Assembly: GCF_014649375.1 (NCBI RefSeq)
Contig: NZ_BMSX01000030.1
Span: 1-64,000 of the forward strand
DNA length: 64,000 nt
Origin: Streptomyces aurantiogriseus
GTDB lineage: Bacteria; Actinomycetota; Actinomycetes; Streptomycetales; Streptomycetaceae
Direction: 5' to 3'
Part shown: positions 9,078-16,688 of the stretch, one piece after another
Numbering within the stretch: the stretch's first letter is position 1
Layout: every line of letters starts with the position of its first letter
Made by a program: the position numbers and the translations under genes
The notes under the pieces: model-generated
The model's database searches: none
Told to the model about the DNA's origin: nothing
What the model saw: the letters and a program-made list of their open reading frames with translations, nothing else

Positions 9078-9827
9078 GTGACCTCCTTCGCCCCGGACTC
9101 GATCGTCCTCAACCGCAAGCTGCCGCTCTGGTACCAGGTGTCGCAGTCGCTGCGCGCCTCGATACTCGGCCGCTCGCCCCGGGACCCGCTGCGCCTGCCC
9201 ACCGAGGAGCAGTTGGCGGGGCACTACGGGGTGAGCGTGCTGACCATGCGGCAGGCGCTGAAGGAGCTGGAGCACGAGGGGCTGATCACCCGGCACCGCC
9301 GGCGCGGCACGTTCATCGAGCCGACCGCCCGGCGGGGAGCGCCGGTCCGCCTGCTGGGCTCGGTCGACGCGATCGTGGCCCAGCAGTCCGGCATGGCGAC
9401 GCAGCTGCTCGACCGGGGCACGGTGGCGACCCCGGCCGAACTCGCCGAGTACTTCCCGGACCTGGCGGAGGTGGCGACGTACCACCGGCTGCGCGGCGAC
9501 GAGAAGACGGGCGAACCGACCAACCACGCCCGCAACTACGTCCGTCCCGAACTCGCCGCCCTGATCGACCCCGACGACCTGGTCCGCTGGCCGATGACCA
9601 AGGTGCTGCGGGACGTCGTGGGCGCGGACATCAGCCGTATCACGGACACGGTCGAGGCCCGCCTGGCGGACCCGGAGACGGCCCGGCTGCTCCACGTCCC
9701 GCTGCTGAGCCCGATCCTGCACTACACGGGCGTGACGTACGACGCCGACGGCCGCCCGCTGGACGTGGCCGTCATCCACTACCGGGGCGACCGCTTCTCC
9801 TTCACGGTGACGCTGGACGCCACCTGA
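9078..9827 (+). CDS. GntR family regulator, HutC/UTRA type
   Basis: A 249-residue regulator with an N-terminal winged helix (about residues 15-85: LPLWYQVSQSLR, then LPTEEQLAGHYGVSVLTMRQALKELE and the wing RRRGTFIEP) and a C-terminal UTRA-like effector domain. The arrangement is that of the HutC subfamily, whose members often sense metabolites of amino-acid degradation. GTG at 9078 is the chosen start. It directly follows hmgA, so control of tyrosine catabolism is the simplest inference; the operator is not identified. Confidence 0.85.
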   Translation: MTSFAPDSIVLNRKLPLWYQVSQSLRASILGRSPRDPLRLPTEEQLAGHYGVSVLTMRQALKELEHEGLITRHRRRGTFIEPTARRGAPVRLLGSVDAIVAQQSGMATQLLDRGTVATPAELAEYFPDLAEVATYHRLRGDEKTGEPTNHARNYVRPELAALIDPDDLVRWPMTKVLRDVVGADISRITDTVEARLADPETARLLHVPLLSPILHYTGVTYDADGRPLDVAVIHYRGDRFSFTVTLDAT

Positions 9828-9853
9828 CACGCGCACCCCGAGGTCGTCGTACG

Positions 9854-10993
9854 ATGCCCGGCGTGACGCACGACGACGCTCCGCCGCTGGCGGACCTCAT
9901 GCCGTGGTCCGTCGCACCGCCGCGGCTCGGCCGGGGGTGGCCGACGGCCCCCGACCCGGCTTCCCTCAAGGCCCGTTGGGACGCCCTGATGAAGGCCGAG
10001 GGTCCGGAGCGCGAGGCCCTGTTCGAGCCGACGCGCTCACGCACCCTGCACACGGCGGTCGGGCGGCTGCCCAGCCGATCCGCCGGCACGGAGAAACTGA
10101 TCCGCGCCTCGGGCCCCTGCCCCGAGCCCGTCCGCGTCCTCGCCGCGCCCTTCGACGAGCAGTGGCTCCTCCCGGACCATCGCCTGATCGACGCGGCCCG
10201 CCCCGAGCTGTGGCGGGTGGCGGACGAGCACCAGGTCTTCGTGGTGGAGACACCGGACGCCCCCTTCCTGCTGGCGACCTCCCTGTTCCCGTTGCTCCGC
10301 ACCGGCCGCGTCCGCCCGCTCCACCGCCGCCCGGGCGCCGCGGAACCCAACCTGGCCCCCGGCCTGCTGGCCCACCTGGGCCACTCCGCCGACCCGCTGG
10401 ACTTCCTGGCCTGGACCCTCACCGCCGTCCGCCCCGACCTCACGGTCCCCCTCCCCCGGGACCCCGGCCTCTGGTCCCGGGGCGTCGAGCTGGGCCACCG
10501 CATCCTCTGGCTCCTGCGCCGCGACGGCGACCGCCCCAAACTCCCCGGCGGCCGCCGCCCCTACGTCCGCGCCCCGCTCCCGGCCCGCCCCCTGACCCTC
10601 CACTACGACCGCGAGGAGGAGACCCTCCACCTCGACGAGGGCCGCATCTCCCCGGTGCCGCCTCAGGCCTGGGACTTCGAGGCGGGAGGAGTGCGGGTCC
10701 TGGAGCAGTGGTTCACGACGCGGACGGCGGAGCCCGAGCCGGGCACCCTGTCGGCGATCCGCCCGACGACCTGGCCGCAGACGTGGACGTCCGAACTCCT
10801 GGAACTCATCACGGTGTTGGCCCTGCTGGCGGAAGTGCGCCCCCAGCAGGAGGAGTTGAAGGTGACGGACCCGATCACGACGGCGGAGCTGCGCGAGGCG
10901 GGCGTCCTCCCGGTCCCGGACCGGGCCCGCCGCCCTGCTTCGATCCTGGACCACGACGAGGAGGGCCCGGAGGGCCAGCTCGCTCTGATCTAG
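9854..10993 (+). CDS. Type ISP restriction-modification-like specificity protein, free-standing
   Basis: A 379-residue protein resembling the C-terminal specificity part of type ISP restriction-modification enzymes: the stretch APFDEQWLLPDHRLIDAARP parallels the RPFDxRW...R signature of that family, and the C-terminal half (RPYVRAPLP, WDFEAGGVRVLEQWF, TWTSELLELITVLALL) matches the target-recognition region as I remember it. No SAM-binding methyltransferase motifs (FxGxG, NPPY) and no helicase or nuclease motifs are present or encoded nearby. It may therefore be a stand-alone domain with another role. Its TAG stop and the TAG stop of the convergent TetR gene share the four bases CTAG. Confidence 0.6.
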   Translation: MPGVTHDDAPPLADLMPWSVAPPRLGRGWPTAPDPASLKARWDALMKAEGPEREALFEPTRSRTLHTAVGRLPSRSAGTEKLIRASGPCPEPVRVLAAPFDEQWLLPDHRLIDAARPELWRVADEHQVFVVETPDAPFLLATSLFPLLRTGRVRPLHRRPGAAEPNLAPGLLAHLGHSADPLDFLAWTLTAVRPDLTVPLPRDPGLWSRGVELGHRILWLLRRDGDRPKLPGGRRPYVRAPLPARPLTLHYDREEETLHLDEGRISPVPPQAWDFEAGGVRVLEQWFTTRTAEPEPGTLSAIRPTTWPQTWTSELLELITVLALLAEVRPQQEELKVTDPITTAELREAGVLPVPDRARRPASILDHDEEGPEGQLALI

Positions 10994-11703
10994 TCCTTGG
11001 GCGCGAACGCGTCCAGGACCCTGTTGAGCGCCAGCTCGAACACCGCCTCCAGATCGATCGGCCCCGGGTCCTCCCCGAACGCCGCGGCCATCCGTGGGAA
11101 CGCCCCGCTTGCCAGCTGCCCCCCGAGATAGGCGATCCGCACCGCGTTCTCCTCCTCCTCCGACCAGGGCAGCGACCGCGACCGCTCGGCAGTGGCCAGC
11201 TCGTTGGCGACGTACGTCGTCACGGTCCCGTTCAGCATGCCGACGAGCTGCAGCTTCATGCCGTACGTCATGTCCAGCGGGTCCAGACAGGCCAGGCAGT
11301 GCTCCAGATACCGCAGCGCGTTCGGACTGAACCCGTACACGGGTGACATCAGCCGGGGCAGCCAGGGATGCCGTCGCATCAGCTCGCGCGTCTGCCGCCC
11401 CACCCGCAGCATGTCGGCCCGCCAGTCCCCGCTCGGCTCCCACAGTTCGTGCTCACCGCTGACCGCGTCGAACATCAACTCGTACAGGTCCTCCTTGCGG
11501 GGGACGTAGTTGTACAGCGACATCGTTCCGCAGTCCAGCGCGGCGGCCACGTGCCGCATGGACACCGCGGCGAGCCCCTCCGCGTCGGCGATCCGTACGG
11601 CCGCCGCCGCGATGTCGGCACGCGTGTGGGCCGGCTTCGGCCCCCGGCCCGTCCGCTCGGGACGGGCCCAGATCACTTCGGGTACGGCCGCTCGGCCCGC
11701 CAT
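10990..11703 (-). CDS. TetR family regulator with TetR_C-type ligand domain
   Basis: A 237-residue regulator. The helix-turn-helix is at about residues 28-72 (ADIAAAAVRIADAEG, then MRHVAAALDCGTMSLYNYVPRK). The C-terminal domain resembles the tetracycline-repressor-like type found next to drug exporters. The ATG at 11703 follows GAGGTGATG. It diverges from the DrrAB-type ABC exporter, with two similar palindromes between and just inside the start of the exporter gene, so it is very probably an autoregulated repressor of that exporter. Confidence 0.9.
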   Translation of the reverse strand: MAGRAAVPEVIWARPERTGRGPKPAHTRADIAAAAVRIADAEGLAAVSMRHVAAALDCGTMSLYNYVPRKEDLYELMFDAVSGEHELWEPSGDWRADMLRVGRQTRELMRRHPWLPRLMSPVYGFSPNALRYLEHCLACLDPLDMTYGMKLQLVGMLNGTVTTYVANELATAERSRSLPWSEEEENAVRIAYLGGQLASGAFPRMAAAFGEDPGPIDLEAVFELALNRVLDAFAPKD

Positions 11704-11731
11704 CGATCATCACCTCGGCCACCATCGTAGT

Positions 11732-11748
11732 TACGTACACCGTACGTA
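11732..11748. promoter_or_regulatory. TetR operator 1 of the ABC exporter locus
   Basis: TACGTAC-ACC-GTACGTA is a perfect 7-bp inverted repeat with a 3-bp spacer, centred between the divergent TetR and ABC exporter genes. It lies 28 bases upstream of the TetR start and 18 upstream of the exporter ATG, and should overlap the promoters of both. Confidence 0.7.
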
Positions 11749-11766
11749 GTGCGCTATGGTCGACCC

Positions 11767-12711
11767 ATGACAACTACGTACGCTGTACTTAGTGAGGGTC
11801 TGGAGAAGCGGTTCGGCGAGGTGCACGCCCTGCGGGGCCTCGACCTCGCCGTCCCCGAGGGCACGGTCTGCGGGCTCCTCGGGCCGAACGGGGCGGGCAA
11901 GACCACGGCCGTACGCCTGCTGACGACGCTGCTGCGACCGGACGCCGGCTCGGCCCGGATCGCGGGGCACGACCTGGTCCGGGAGGCCGCGGCCGTCCGG
12001 CGGGTCATCGGCGTCACCGGGCAGTACGCGACCGTCGACGGCGACCTCACCGGCCGGCAGAACCTGCGCCTGTTCGCCCGTCTGCACCGGGTGCGCGGGC
12101 CGGCCGAGCGCGCCGACGAGCTCCTCGACCGCTTCGGCCTGACCGAGGCCGCCGACCGTCCCGCGTCGACCTGGTCGGGCGGGATGCGGCGCCGTCTCGA
12201 CCTCGCGGCGAGTCTGATCCGCCGCCCGGACGTGCTCTTCCTCGACGAGCCGACGACCGGTCTCGACCCGGCCGGCCGAGGCGCCATCTGGGACGCCGTC
12301 CGCGAGCTGAAGCAGGACGGCACGACGGTCCTGCTGACCACCCAGTACCTGGAGGAGGCGGACCAACTCGCCGACGACATCGCCCTGGTGGACCGGGGCC
12401 GCGTCGCGCAGACCGGTTCGCCCCGGCATCTCAAGGCGCTCATCGGCTCCTACGCGGAGGTCGTCGTCGCGGACGCCGGCCTCCTGGCGAGGGCGGCGGG
12501 CGTCCTGGACCGGCTCACGGGCGGCGAGCCGACGTTCGACCACGCCCGGCGCGCCGTCGGCGCGGTCAGCCGCGACACCACACTCACCCTCCCCCGCCTG
12601 GTCCGCGAACTCGACGCGGCGGGCGTGCCGTTGCTCGACGCGCGCATCGAACCGCCCACGCTCGACGAGGTGTTCCTGCGCCTCACCGACGACAAGGAGA
12701 TCGCGGCATGA
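11767..12711 (+). CDS. ABC exporter ATP-binding protein, DrrA type
   Basis: A 314-residue ATPase of the daunorubicin-resistance DrrA subfamily, which powers efflux of drugs or lipids through a DrrB-like membrane partner. Visible motifs are Walker A GPNGAGKTT (about residue 40), the Q-loop region GVTGQYATVD, signature WSGGMRRRL, Walker B VLFLDEPTTGLD and the H-loop region TTQYLEEADQLAD, where the switch His is replaced by Gln as is usual in DrrA proteins. The C-terminal 90 residues are the DrrA-type regulatory extension. The second operator copy lies inside codons 3-9. The permease gene overlaps by ATGA. Confidence 0.93.
   Translation: MTTTYAVLSEGLEKRFGEVHALRGLDLAVPEGTVCGLLGPNGAGKTTAVRLLTTLLRPDAGSARIAGHDLVREAAAVRRVIGVTGQYATVDGDLTGRQNLRLFARLHRVRGPAERADELLDRFGLTEAADRPASTWSGGMRRRLDLAASLIRRPDVLFLDEPTTGLDPAGRGAIWDAVRELKQDGTTVLLTTQYLEEADQLADDIALVDRGRVAQTGSPRHLKALIGSYAEVVVADAGLLARAAGVLDRLTGGEPTFDHARRAVGAVSRDTTLTLPRLVRELDAAGVPLLDARIEPPTLDEVFLRLTDDKEIAA
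11775..11791. promoter_or_regulatory. TetR operator 2, inside the exporter coding start
   Basis: TACGTAC-GCT-GTACTTA repeats operator 1 with one mismatch in the right arm. It falls within the first codons of the ATPase gene, 43 bp (about four helical turns) from operator 1, a spacing suited to cooperative binding or blocking of elongation. Confidence 0.6.
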
Positions 12712-13490
12712 GCACCCTCGCGTACGACGGCTCGGCCATGCTGGGCCGGCAGCTGCTGCGGATCCGGAACAACCCGGCGCTGGTGATCCTCACCCAGACC
12801 ATGCCGATCACCATGCTGCTCTTCTTCGGCTACGTCTTCGGCAGCGCGCTGGCGATGCCCGGCGCCGAGTACCGCTCCTTCCTCGTGCCGGGCCTGCTGG
12901 TGGCGACCGCCGCCAACGGGATCATGACCGGCATGTTCCAGGCGGCCCAGGACGTCCACCGGGGCGTGACGGACCGGCTGCGCACGCTGCCGGTGAGCAG
13001 GGCGGCGGTGCCGCTGGGGCAGGCGGTGGCCGACCTGGTCGCCACGGCGGCGGGGACCGTGCCGTTCCTGCTGGTGGGCCTCGCGGTGGGCTGGCGTGTG
13101 GAGGGCTCGGCGTTCGCGGCGATCGGGGCGGTGGCGCTCCTGCTCCTGTTCCGGTTCGCCTGCACCTGGGTCGGGATCCACCTCGGACTGCTCTCCCGCA
13201 GCGAGGAGGCGGCCGGCCAGCTCGGCAGCGCGACCTTCATGCTGCCGCTGCTGTCCAACGCCTACATCCCCACGGACAACCTGCCGGGCTGGCTGCGCAC
13301 GCTCGCCGAGTGGAACCCGATCAGCGCGGTCACCACGGCCCTGCGGGACCTGTTCGGCAACGCGCCCGTCCCGGAGGGCGCCGCCTGGCCGGTGGCGCAT
13401 CCGGTCGCCGGTTCACTGGCCTGGTGCGCGGTGCTGCTCGCGGTGTTCGCGCCGCTGGCGGTCCGCGCCTACGCGCACCCCCGTGCATGA
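12708..13490 (+). CDS. ABC exporter permease, DrrB type
   Basis: A 260-residue ABC-2 permease with about six membrane helices, forming the channel for the adjacent ATPase. The family-typical stretch with GMFQAAQDVHRGVTDRLRTLPVSR before helix 3 is present, as is LSNAYIPTDNLPGWLRTLAEWNPISAVTTALRDL near the C-terminus, each recognisable in segments. Its ATG overlaps the ATPase stop by four bases, so synthesis of the two subunits is coupled. Substrate unknown. Confidence 0.92.
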   Translation: MSTLAYDGSAMLGRQLLRIRNNPALVILTQTMPITMLLFFGYVFGSALAMPGAEYRSFLVPGLLVATAANGIMTGMFQAAQDVHRGVTDRLRTLPVSRAAVPLGQAVADLVATAAGTVPFLLVGLAVGWRVEGSAFAAIGAVALLLLFRFACTWVGIHLGLLSRSEEAAGQLGSATFMLPLLSNAYIPTDNLPGWLRTLAEWNPISAVTTALRDLFGNAPVPEGAAWPVAHPVAGSLAWCAVLLAVFAPLAVRAYAHPRA

Positions 13491-13511
13491 CAGATCCGCC
13501 GGTCGGGGGCC

Positions 13512-14720
13512 ATGATCCACCTCATGGACCAGCTCCCCCTGCCCCTGGAGGGCATCACCGTCGTCGCCGTCGAGCAGGCCGTCGCGGCCCCGTTCGCCAC
13601 CCGGCAGCTCGCCGACCTGGGCGCCCGGGTGATCAAGGTCGAACGGATCGACGGCGGTGACTTCGCGCGCGGCTACGACACCGCCGCAGGCGGCCTCGCC
13701 TCGCACTTCGTGTGGTGCAACCGCGGCAAGGAGTCCATCGCCCTCGACCTGAAGGACCCGCGCGGCCTCGACCTCGTCCGCCGGCTGATCGCGGACGCGG
13801 ATGTGTTCGTGCAGAACCTCGCGCAGGGCGCGGCGGCCCGGCTCGGCCTGGACGCGGCCGCCCTGTGCGCGGCGCACCCGCGCCTGGTCGCCGTCGACAT
13901 CTCCGGGTACGGGGCGTCGGGGCCGTACGCGGACAAGCGGGCGTACGACATGCTCATGCAGTGCGAGGCGGGGCTGGTGTCGGTCACGGGGACGCCCGGG
14001 CAGCCGGTGAAGGCGGGGATCCCGGCGGCCGACATCGCGGCGGGCATGTACGCCTTCTCGGGGGTGCTGGCGGCACTGGTGCGGCGGGGTGCGACCGGGC
14101 GGGGCGGGCCGGTGGAGGTGTCGATGCTGGAGGCGCTGGCCGAGTGGATGGGCCATCCGCTCCATCACACGATGCACGGGGGGACGGCCCCGGCCCGTAC
14201 GGGTCTCGCGCACGCCGTGATCGCGCCCTACGACGCCTATCCGACGGCGGACGGCGGGCGGGTGCTGCTGTCGGTGCAGAACGACCGGGAGTGGCGGCGG
14301 CTGGCCGAACAGGTGCTGGGCCGGCCGGAGGTGGGCACGGATCCGGCGTACGCGACGAACGCGGCGCGGGTCGCGCGCCGGGAGCGTACGGACGCGCTGG
14401 TGGCGAAGGCGCTGGGAGTACTGGACACCGACGAGGCACTGGCGCGGCTGGAGGGCGCGGGCATCGCGTGCGCGCGCCTGCGGGATCTGCGCGAGCTGGC
14501 GGAGCATCCGCAACTGGCGGCCCGTCAGCGGTGGCGGGAGGTGGACTCGCCGGTCGGGCCGCTGCGGGCGCTGCTGCCTCCGATCACACTGCCGGGCGGG
14601 GCGGAGGCTCGGATGGGGGCCGTGCCCGCGCTCGGGGAGCACACCGGGGCGGTGCTGCGTGCCGTGGGGATGACGGACGACGAGATCGCAGCGCTGCGTC
14701 GGGATGGTGTGGCCGCCTGA
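13512..14720 (+). CDS. CaiB/BaiF family (class III) CoA transferase
   Basis: A 402-residue class III CoA transferase, the family that moves CoA between an acyl-CoA donor and a carboxylic acid through an aspartyl-CoA intermediate. The N-terminal AAPFATRQLADLGARVIKVE, the CNRGKESIALDLK stretch, and SGYGASGPYADKRAYDMLMQ are family landmarks; the Asp of the YDMLMQ segment (about residue 145) is the likely catalytic residue. It starts 21 bases after the exporter permease, so it may be co-transcribed. A second in-frame ATG at 13524 lacks a ribosome site. The acid substrate is not predictable. Confidence 0.9.
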   Translation: MIHLMDQLPLPLEGITVVAVEQAVAAPFATRQLADLGARVIKVERIDGGDFARGYDTAAGGLASHFVWCNRGKESIALDLKDPRGLDLVRRLIADADVFVQNLAQGAAARLGLDAAALCAAHPRLVAVDISGYGASGPYADKRAYDMLMQCEAGLVSVTGTPGQPVKAGIPAADIAAGMYAFSGVLAALVRRGATGRGGPVEVSMLEALAEWMGHPLHHTMHGGTAPARTGLAHAVIAPYDAYPTADGGRVLLSVQNDREWRRLAEQVLGRPEVGTDPAYATNAARVARRERTDALVAKALGVLDTDEALARLEGAGIACARLRDLRELAEHPQLAARQRWREVDSPVGPLRALLPPITLPGGAEARMGAVPALGEHTGAVLRAVGMTDDEIAALRRDGVAA

Positions 14721-14730
14721 GCGCGGGCCC

Positions 14731-15003
14731 TCAGTGCTTGTTGCCGCCGAACAGCGAACGGCGCAGCCGACGCAGCGGCGCGAAGAGCGAGACACGGCTC
14801 ACTCGGGCGCCCCTGGGGCTGCGGCGTGCGGGCTCACGCGCGGTCAGTTCCCGCATCAGCGAGGTCGCCTCGGCCGTCTCCCGCTGCGGGATGGCGGGAC
14901 CCGCCAGCACCGAGAGATGGCGGTCGAGGCGCGAACTGGTCGCGCTGCTCCCGCAGGTGATCGCAGGGACCCTGGCCCTGCTGCGCACTGTTATCTGTTC
15001 CAT
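14731..15003 (-). CDS. Small basic protein, unknown function
   Basis: A 90-residue Arg/Ser-rich protein of unknown role, convergent with the CoA transferase (10 bases apart). The ATG at 15003 has GGAG at good spacing. It contains the internal segment SSRLDRHLSVLAG and ends in a very basic stretch (LRRLRRSLFGGNKH). I recall similar short proteins downstream of this anti-sigma gene in other streptomycetes, but could not check. No signal peptide or membrane helix. Confidence 0.55.
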   Translation of the reverse strand: MEQITVRSRARVPAITCGSSATSSRLDRHLSVLAGPAIPQRETAEATSLMRELTAREPARRSPRGARVSRVSLFAPLRRLRRSLFGGNKH

Positions 15004-15129
15004 GTCACTCCCCACCCGTACGAGTCCACCCGGCCCGGGCAGGGTAACCCTATCGCCTGGGCGAGGCACACGTGTATCGCGGTCACAGGATTCACCTTCC
15101 CCGTAAGGGGGTTGACGACCCCTTGCCGG

Positions 15130-15942
15130 TCACTCTCCGAATCCGACCGATTTCAGGGTGAGTTGGACAACTGGCTGCGTAGTGGGCTGCGGTGATCCCC
15201 CGTCGGGTTCGACGGTTACGGCCAGTGACGTCGAGGATTGATCGAGACCGGTCGCGACCAAGGGCGTGTCGCCGTCGAAGAGGCCGAGGGAGCGTGGTTG
15301 CGCACCGGGGCGCACGACCCAGAGCTGGTGCACCTGTCCGCCGGCCGGCTCGCCGTATCCGCTCAACGTGACGACGGCCTCCCCCTCCGCAGCGGAAGCG
15401 ATCACTCCGATACTGCGGCCCTGGGCGTCTCTGCCGGTGCTCGCACGGGCGTCCGGAGCTGCGAGAACGTGGGCGATCTCACGTGCCTGGGCCCGTTCGG
15501 CGTTCAGCTGGTCCTGGGTGCGGTCGGCCTGGACGGCGAAGAGCGAGGCGACGACGAGGGCCGCCGCCGCCGTCGCCGTGGCGAACGGCACGAACAGGGG
15601 GCGGCGCGCACGGGGCGCACGGGTGCGCGCGGGCGGCGGCTGCATGCCCCAGACGTGCGGCGGCAGTTGAGGCGCCCGCTCCCGCACCGGGGCGGCGGCC
15701 GCCGACTCCTGCGGCGTGGCCCGTACGGCGGCCAGCACCCGGTCGCGCATCGCGGCGGGCGGCGGGGCGGCCGCCGACCAGGCGAGCCGGACGGCGTCCT
15801 CGGACAGCTCCCGCACCTCGGCGGCGCAGCGGTCGCACTTGTTCAGGTGCTTCTCGAAGCGGCGGCGCTCGTCGGGATCGAGGGCGTCGAGCGCGTAGGG
15901 CGCGGCCAGCGAGTGCAGATCCTCACGGCGGAACAGGCTCAT
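15130..15942 (-). CDS. Anti-sigma factor, RskA type
   Basis: A 270-residue membrane anti-sigma factor that should hold the adjacent ECF sigma factor inactive. The N-terminal cytoplasmic part has a zinc-binding anti-sigma motif, H-x3-C-x2-C (KHLNKCDRC, about residue 31). A single membrane helix lies at about residues 115-138 (FATATAAAALVVASLFAV), and the extracellular C-terminal half matches the RskA domain (GGQVHQLWVV, SLGLFDGDTPL). RskA-type proteins are released by regulated proteolysis. Its start overlaps the sigma stop by ATGA. Confidence 0.92.
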   Translation of the reverse strand: MSLFRREDLHSLAAPYALDALDPDERRRFEKHLNKCDRCAAEVRELSEDAVRLAWSAAAPPPAAMRDRVLAAVRATPQESAAAAPVRERAPQLPPHVWGMQPPPARTRAPRARRPLFVPFATATAAAALVVASLFAVQADRTQDQLNAERAQAREIAHVLAAPDARASTGRDAQGRSIGVIASAAEGEAVVTLSGYGEPAGGQVHQLWVVRPGAQPRSLGLFDGDTPLVATGLDQSSTSLAVTVEPDGGSPQPTTQPVVQLTLKSVGFGE

Positions 15943-16481
15943 GCGGCACCTCCCAGGCAGTCGCGCAGCCGCGTGAGTCCGTCGCGCATCCGGGTCTTCA
16001 CGGTGCCCAGCGGCAGGGAGAGCCGCTCGGCCACCTCACGGTAGGTGTAGCCCTCGTAGTAGGCGAGAGTGACGGACTGGCGTTGCAGGGTCGTCAGCCG
16101 GTTCAGGCAGCGGCGCACCCATTCGCGCTCCAGGCCGGCCTCGACCTCCTCGGACACCTGGTCGAAGGCGGGGTGGTGGGCGCGCTGCGCCTCGCGCTGC
16201 TCGCGTTCGCCGGCCGCGCGGGCGCTGCGCACCCGGTCGACGGCGCGGCGGTGGGCGAGGGTGAGGATCCACGACAGGGCGCTGCCGCGGCCGGGGTCGA
16301 ACCGGGCCGCGGAACGCCAGAGTTCCAGCAGCACCTCCTGGGACACCTCCTCCGACTGAGCCGGATCCCGCACCACGCGCCGGACCAGACCGAACACCGG
16401 TCCGGACACCAGTGTGTAGAGCTGTTCGAATGCCTTCTGGTCGCCTCGCGCGACGAGCAGCAACAGCTCGTCCGCCTCCAT
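15939..16481 (-). CDS. ECF sigma factor, SigK type
   Basis: A 180-residue ECF sigma factor. Region 2 is at about residues 20-90 (AFEQLYTLVSGPVFGLVRRVVRD, ALSWILTLAHRRAVDR) and region 4 at about 125-175 (LPLGTVKTRMRDGLTRLRDCL). The start is the ATG at 16481, with GGAGG upstream. The only two cysteines are Cys125 and Cys175, 50 residues apart. That is the same spacing as the Cys133-Cys183 redox pair I recall in Mycobacterium tuberculosis SigK. With the RskA-type partner overlapping downstream, a redox- and envelope-responsive sigma factor is the natural inference. The divergent DUF4331 gene is the most likely target. Confidence 0.92.
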   Translation of the reverse strand: MEADELLLLVARGDQKAFEQLYTLVSGPVFGLVRRVVRDPAQSEEVSQEVLLELWRSAARFDPGRGSALSWILTLAHRRAVDRVRSARAAGEREQREAQRAHHPAFDQVSEEVEAGLEREWVRRCLNRLTTLQRQSVTLAYYEGYTYREVAERLSLPLGTVKTRMRDGLTRLRDCLGGAA

Positions 16482-16620
16482 CCGGTCCCCCTCCCTGCGG
16501 CCGCACCCGGACCGTCCCGTCTTACCAGGCATTCGCAACAGACACACCTCCGGTGGGGGTGTACGGATCCGAGGGCCCGAAACGCGGGTGAGCAGGAAAG
16601 AAAAAGTTTTTGGGTTTCGA

Positions 16621-16649
16621 CCAATCCGATCACCCCCCTCGCTCCGTAT
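16621..16649 (+). promoter_or_regulatory. Candidate SigK-type promoter of the DUF4331 gene
   Basis: CAATCC and CCGTAT, separated by 17 bases, lie 39 bases ahead of the DUF4331 ATG. The mycobacterial SigK consensus as I know it is CCATCC-N16-17-CCGAAT, so each hexamer differs at one base. The match is suggestive only. Confidence 0.4.
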
Positions 16650-16688
16650 CACTGTCCGTCAGGCAAGTTGGCACAGAGGACGGACGGC

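Noticed and set aside
7536..9836. Upstream extension of the lipoprotein frame antisense to hmgA and GntR
   Set aside because: The true start is the signal-peptide Met at 7535; the rest is antisense to two clear genes.
10037..11443. A 468-residue minus-strand frame across the type ISP-like and TetR genes
   Set aside because: Frame-shifted shadow of the two real genes, Gly/Arg-rich with no motif.
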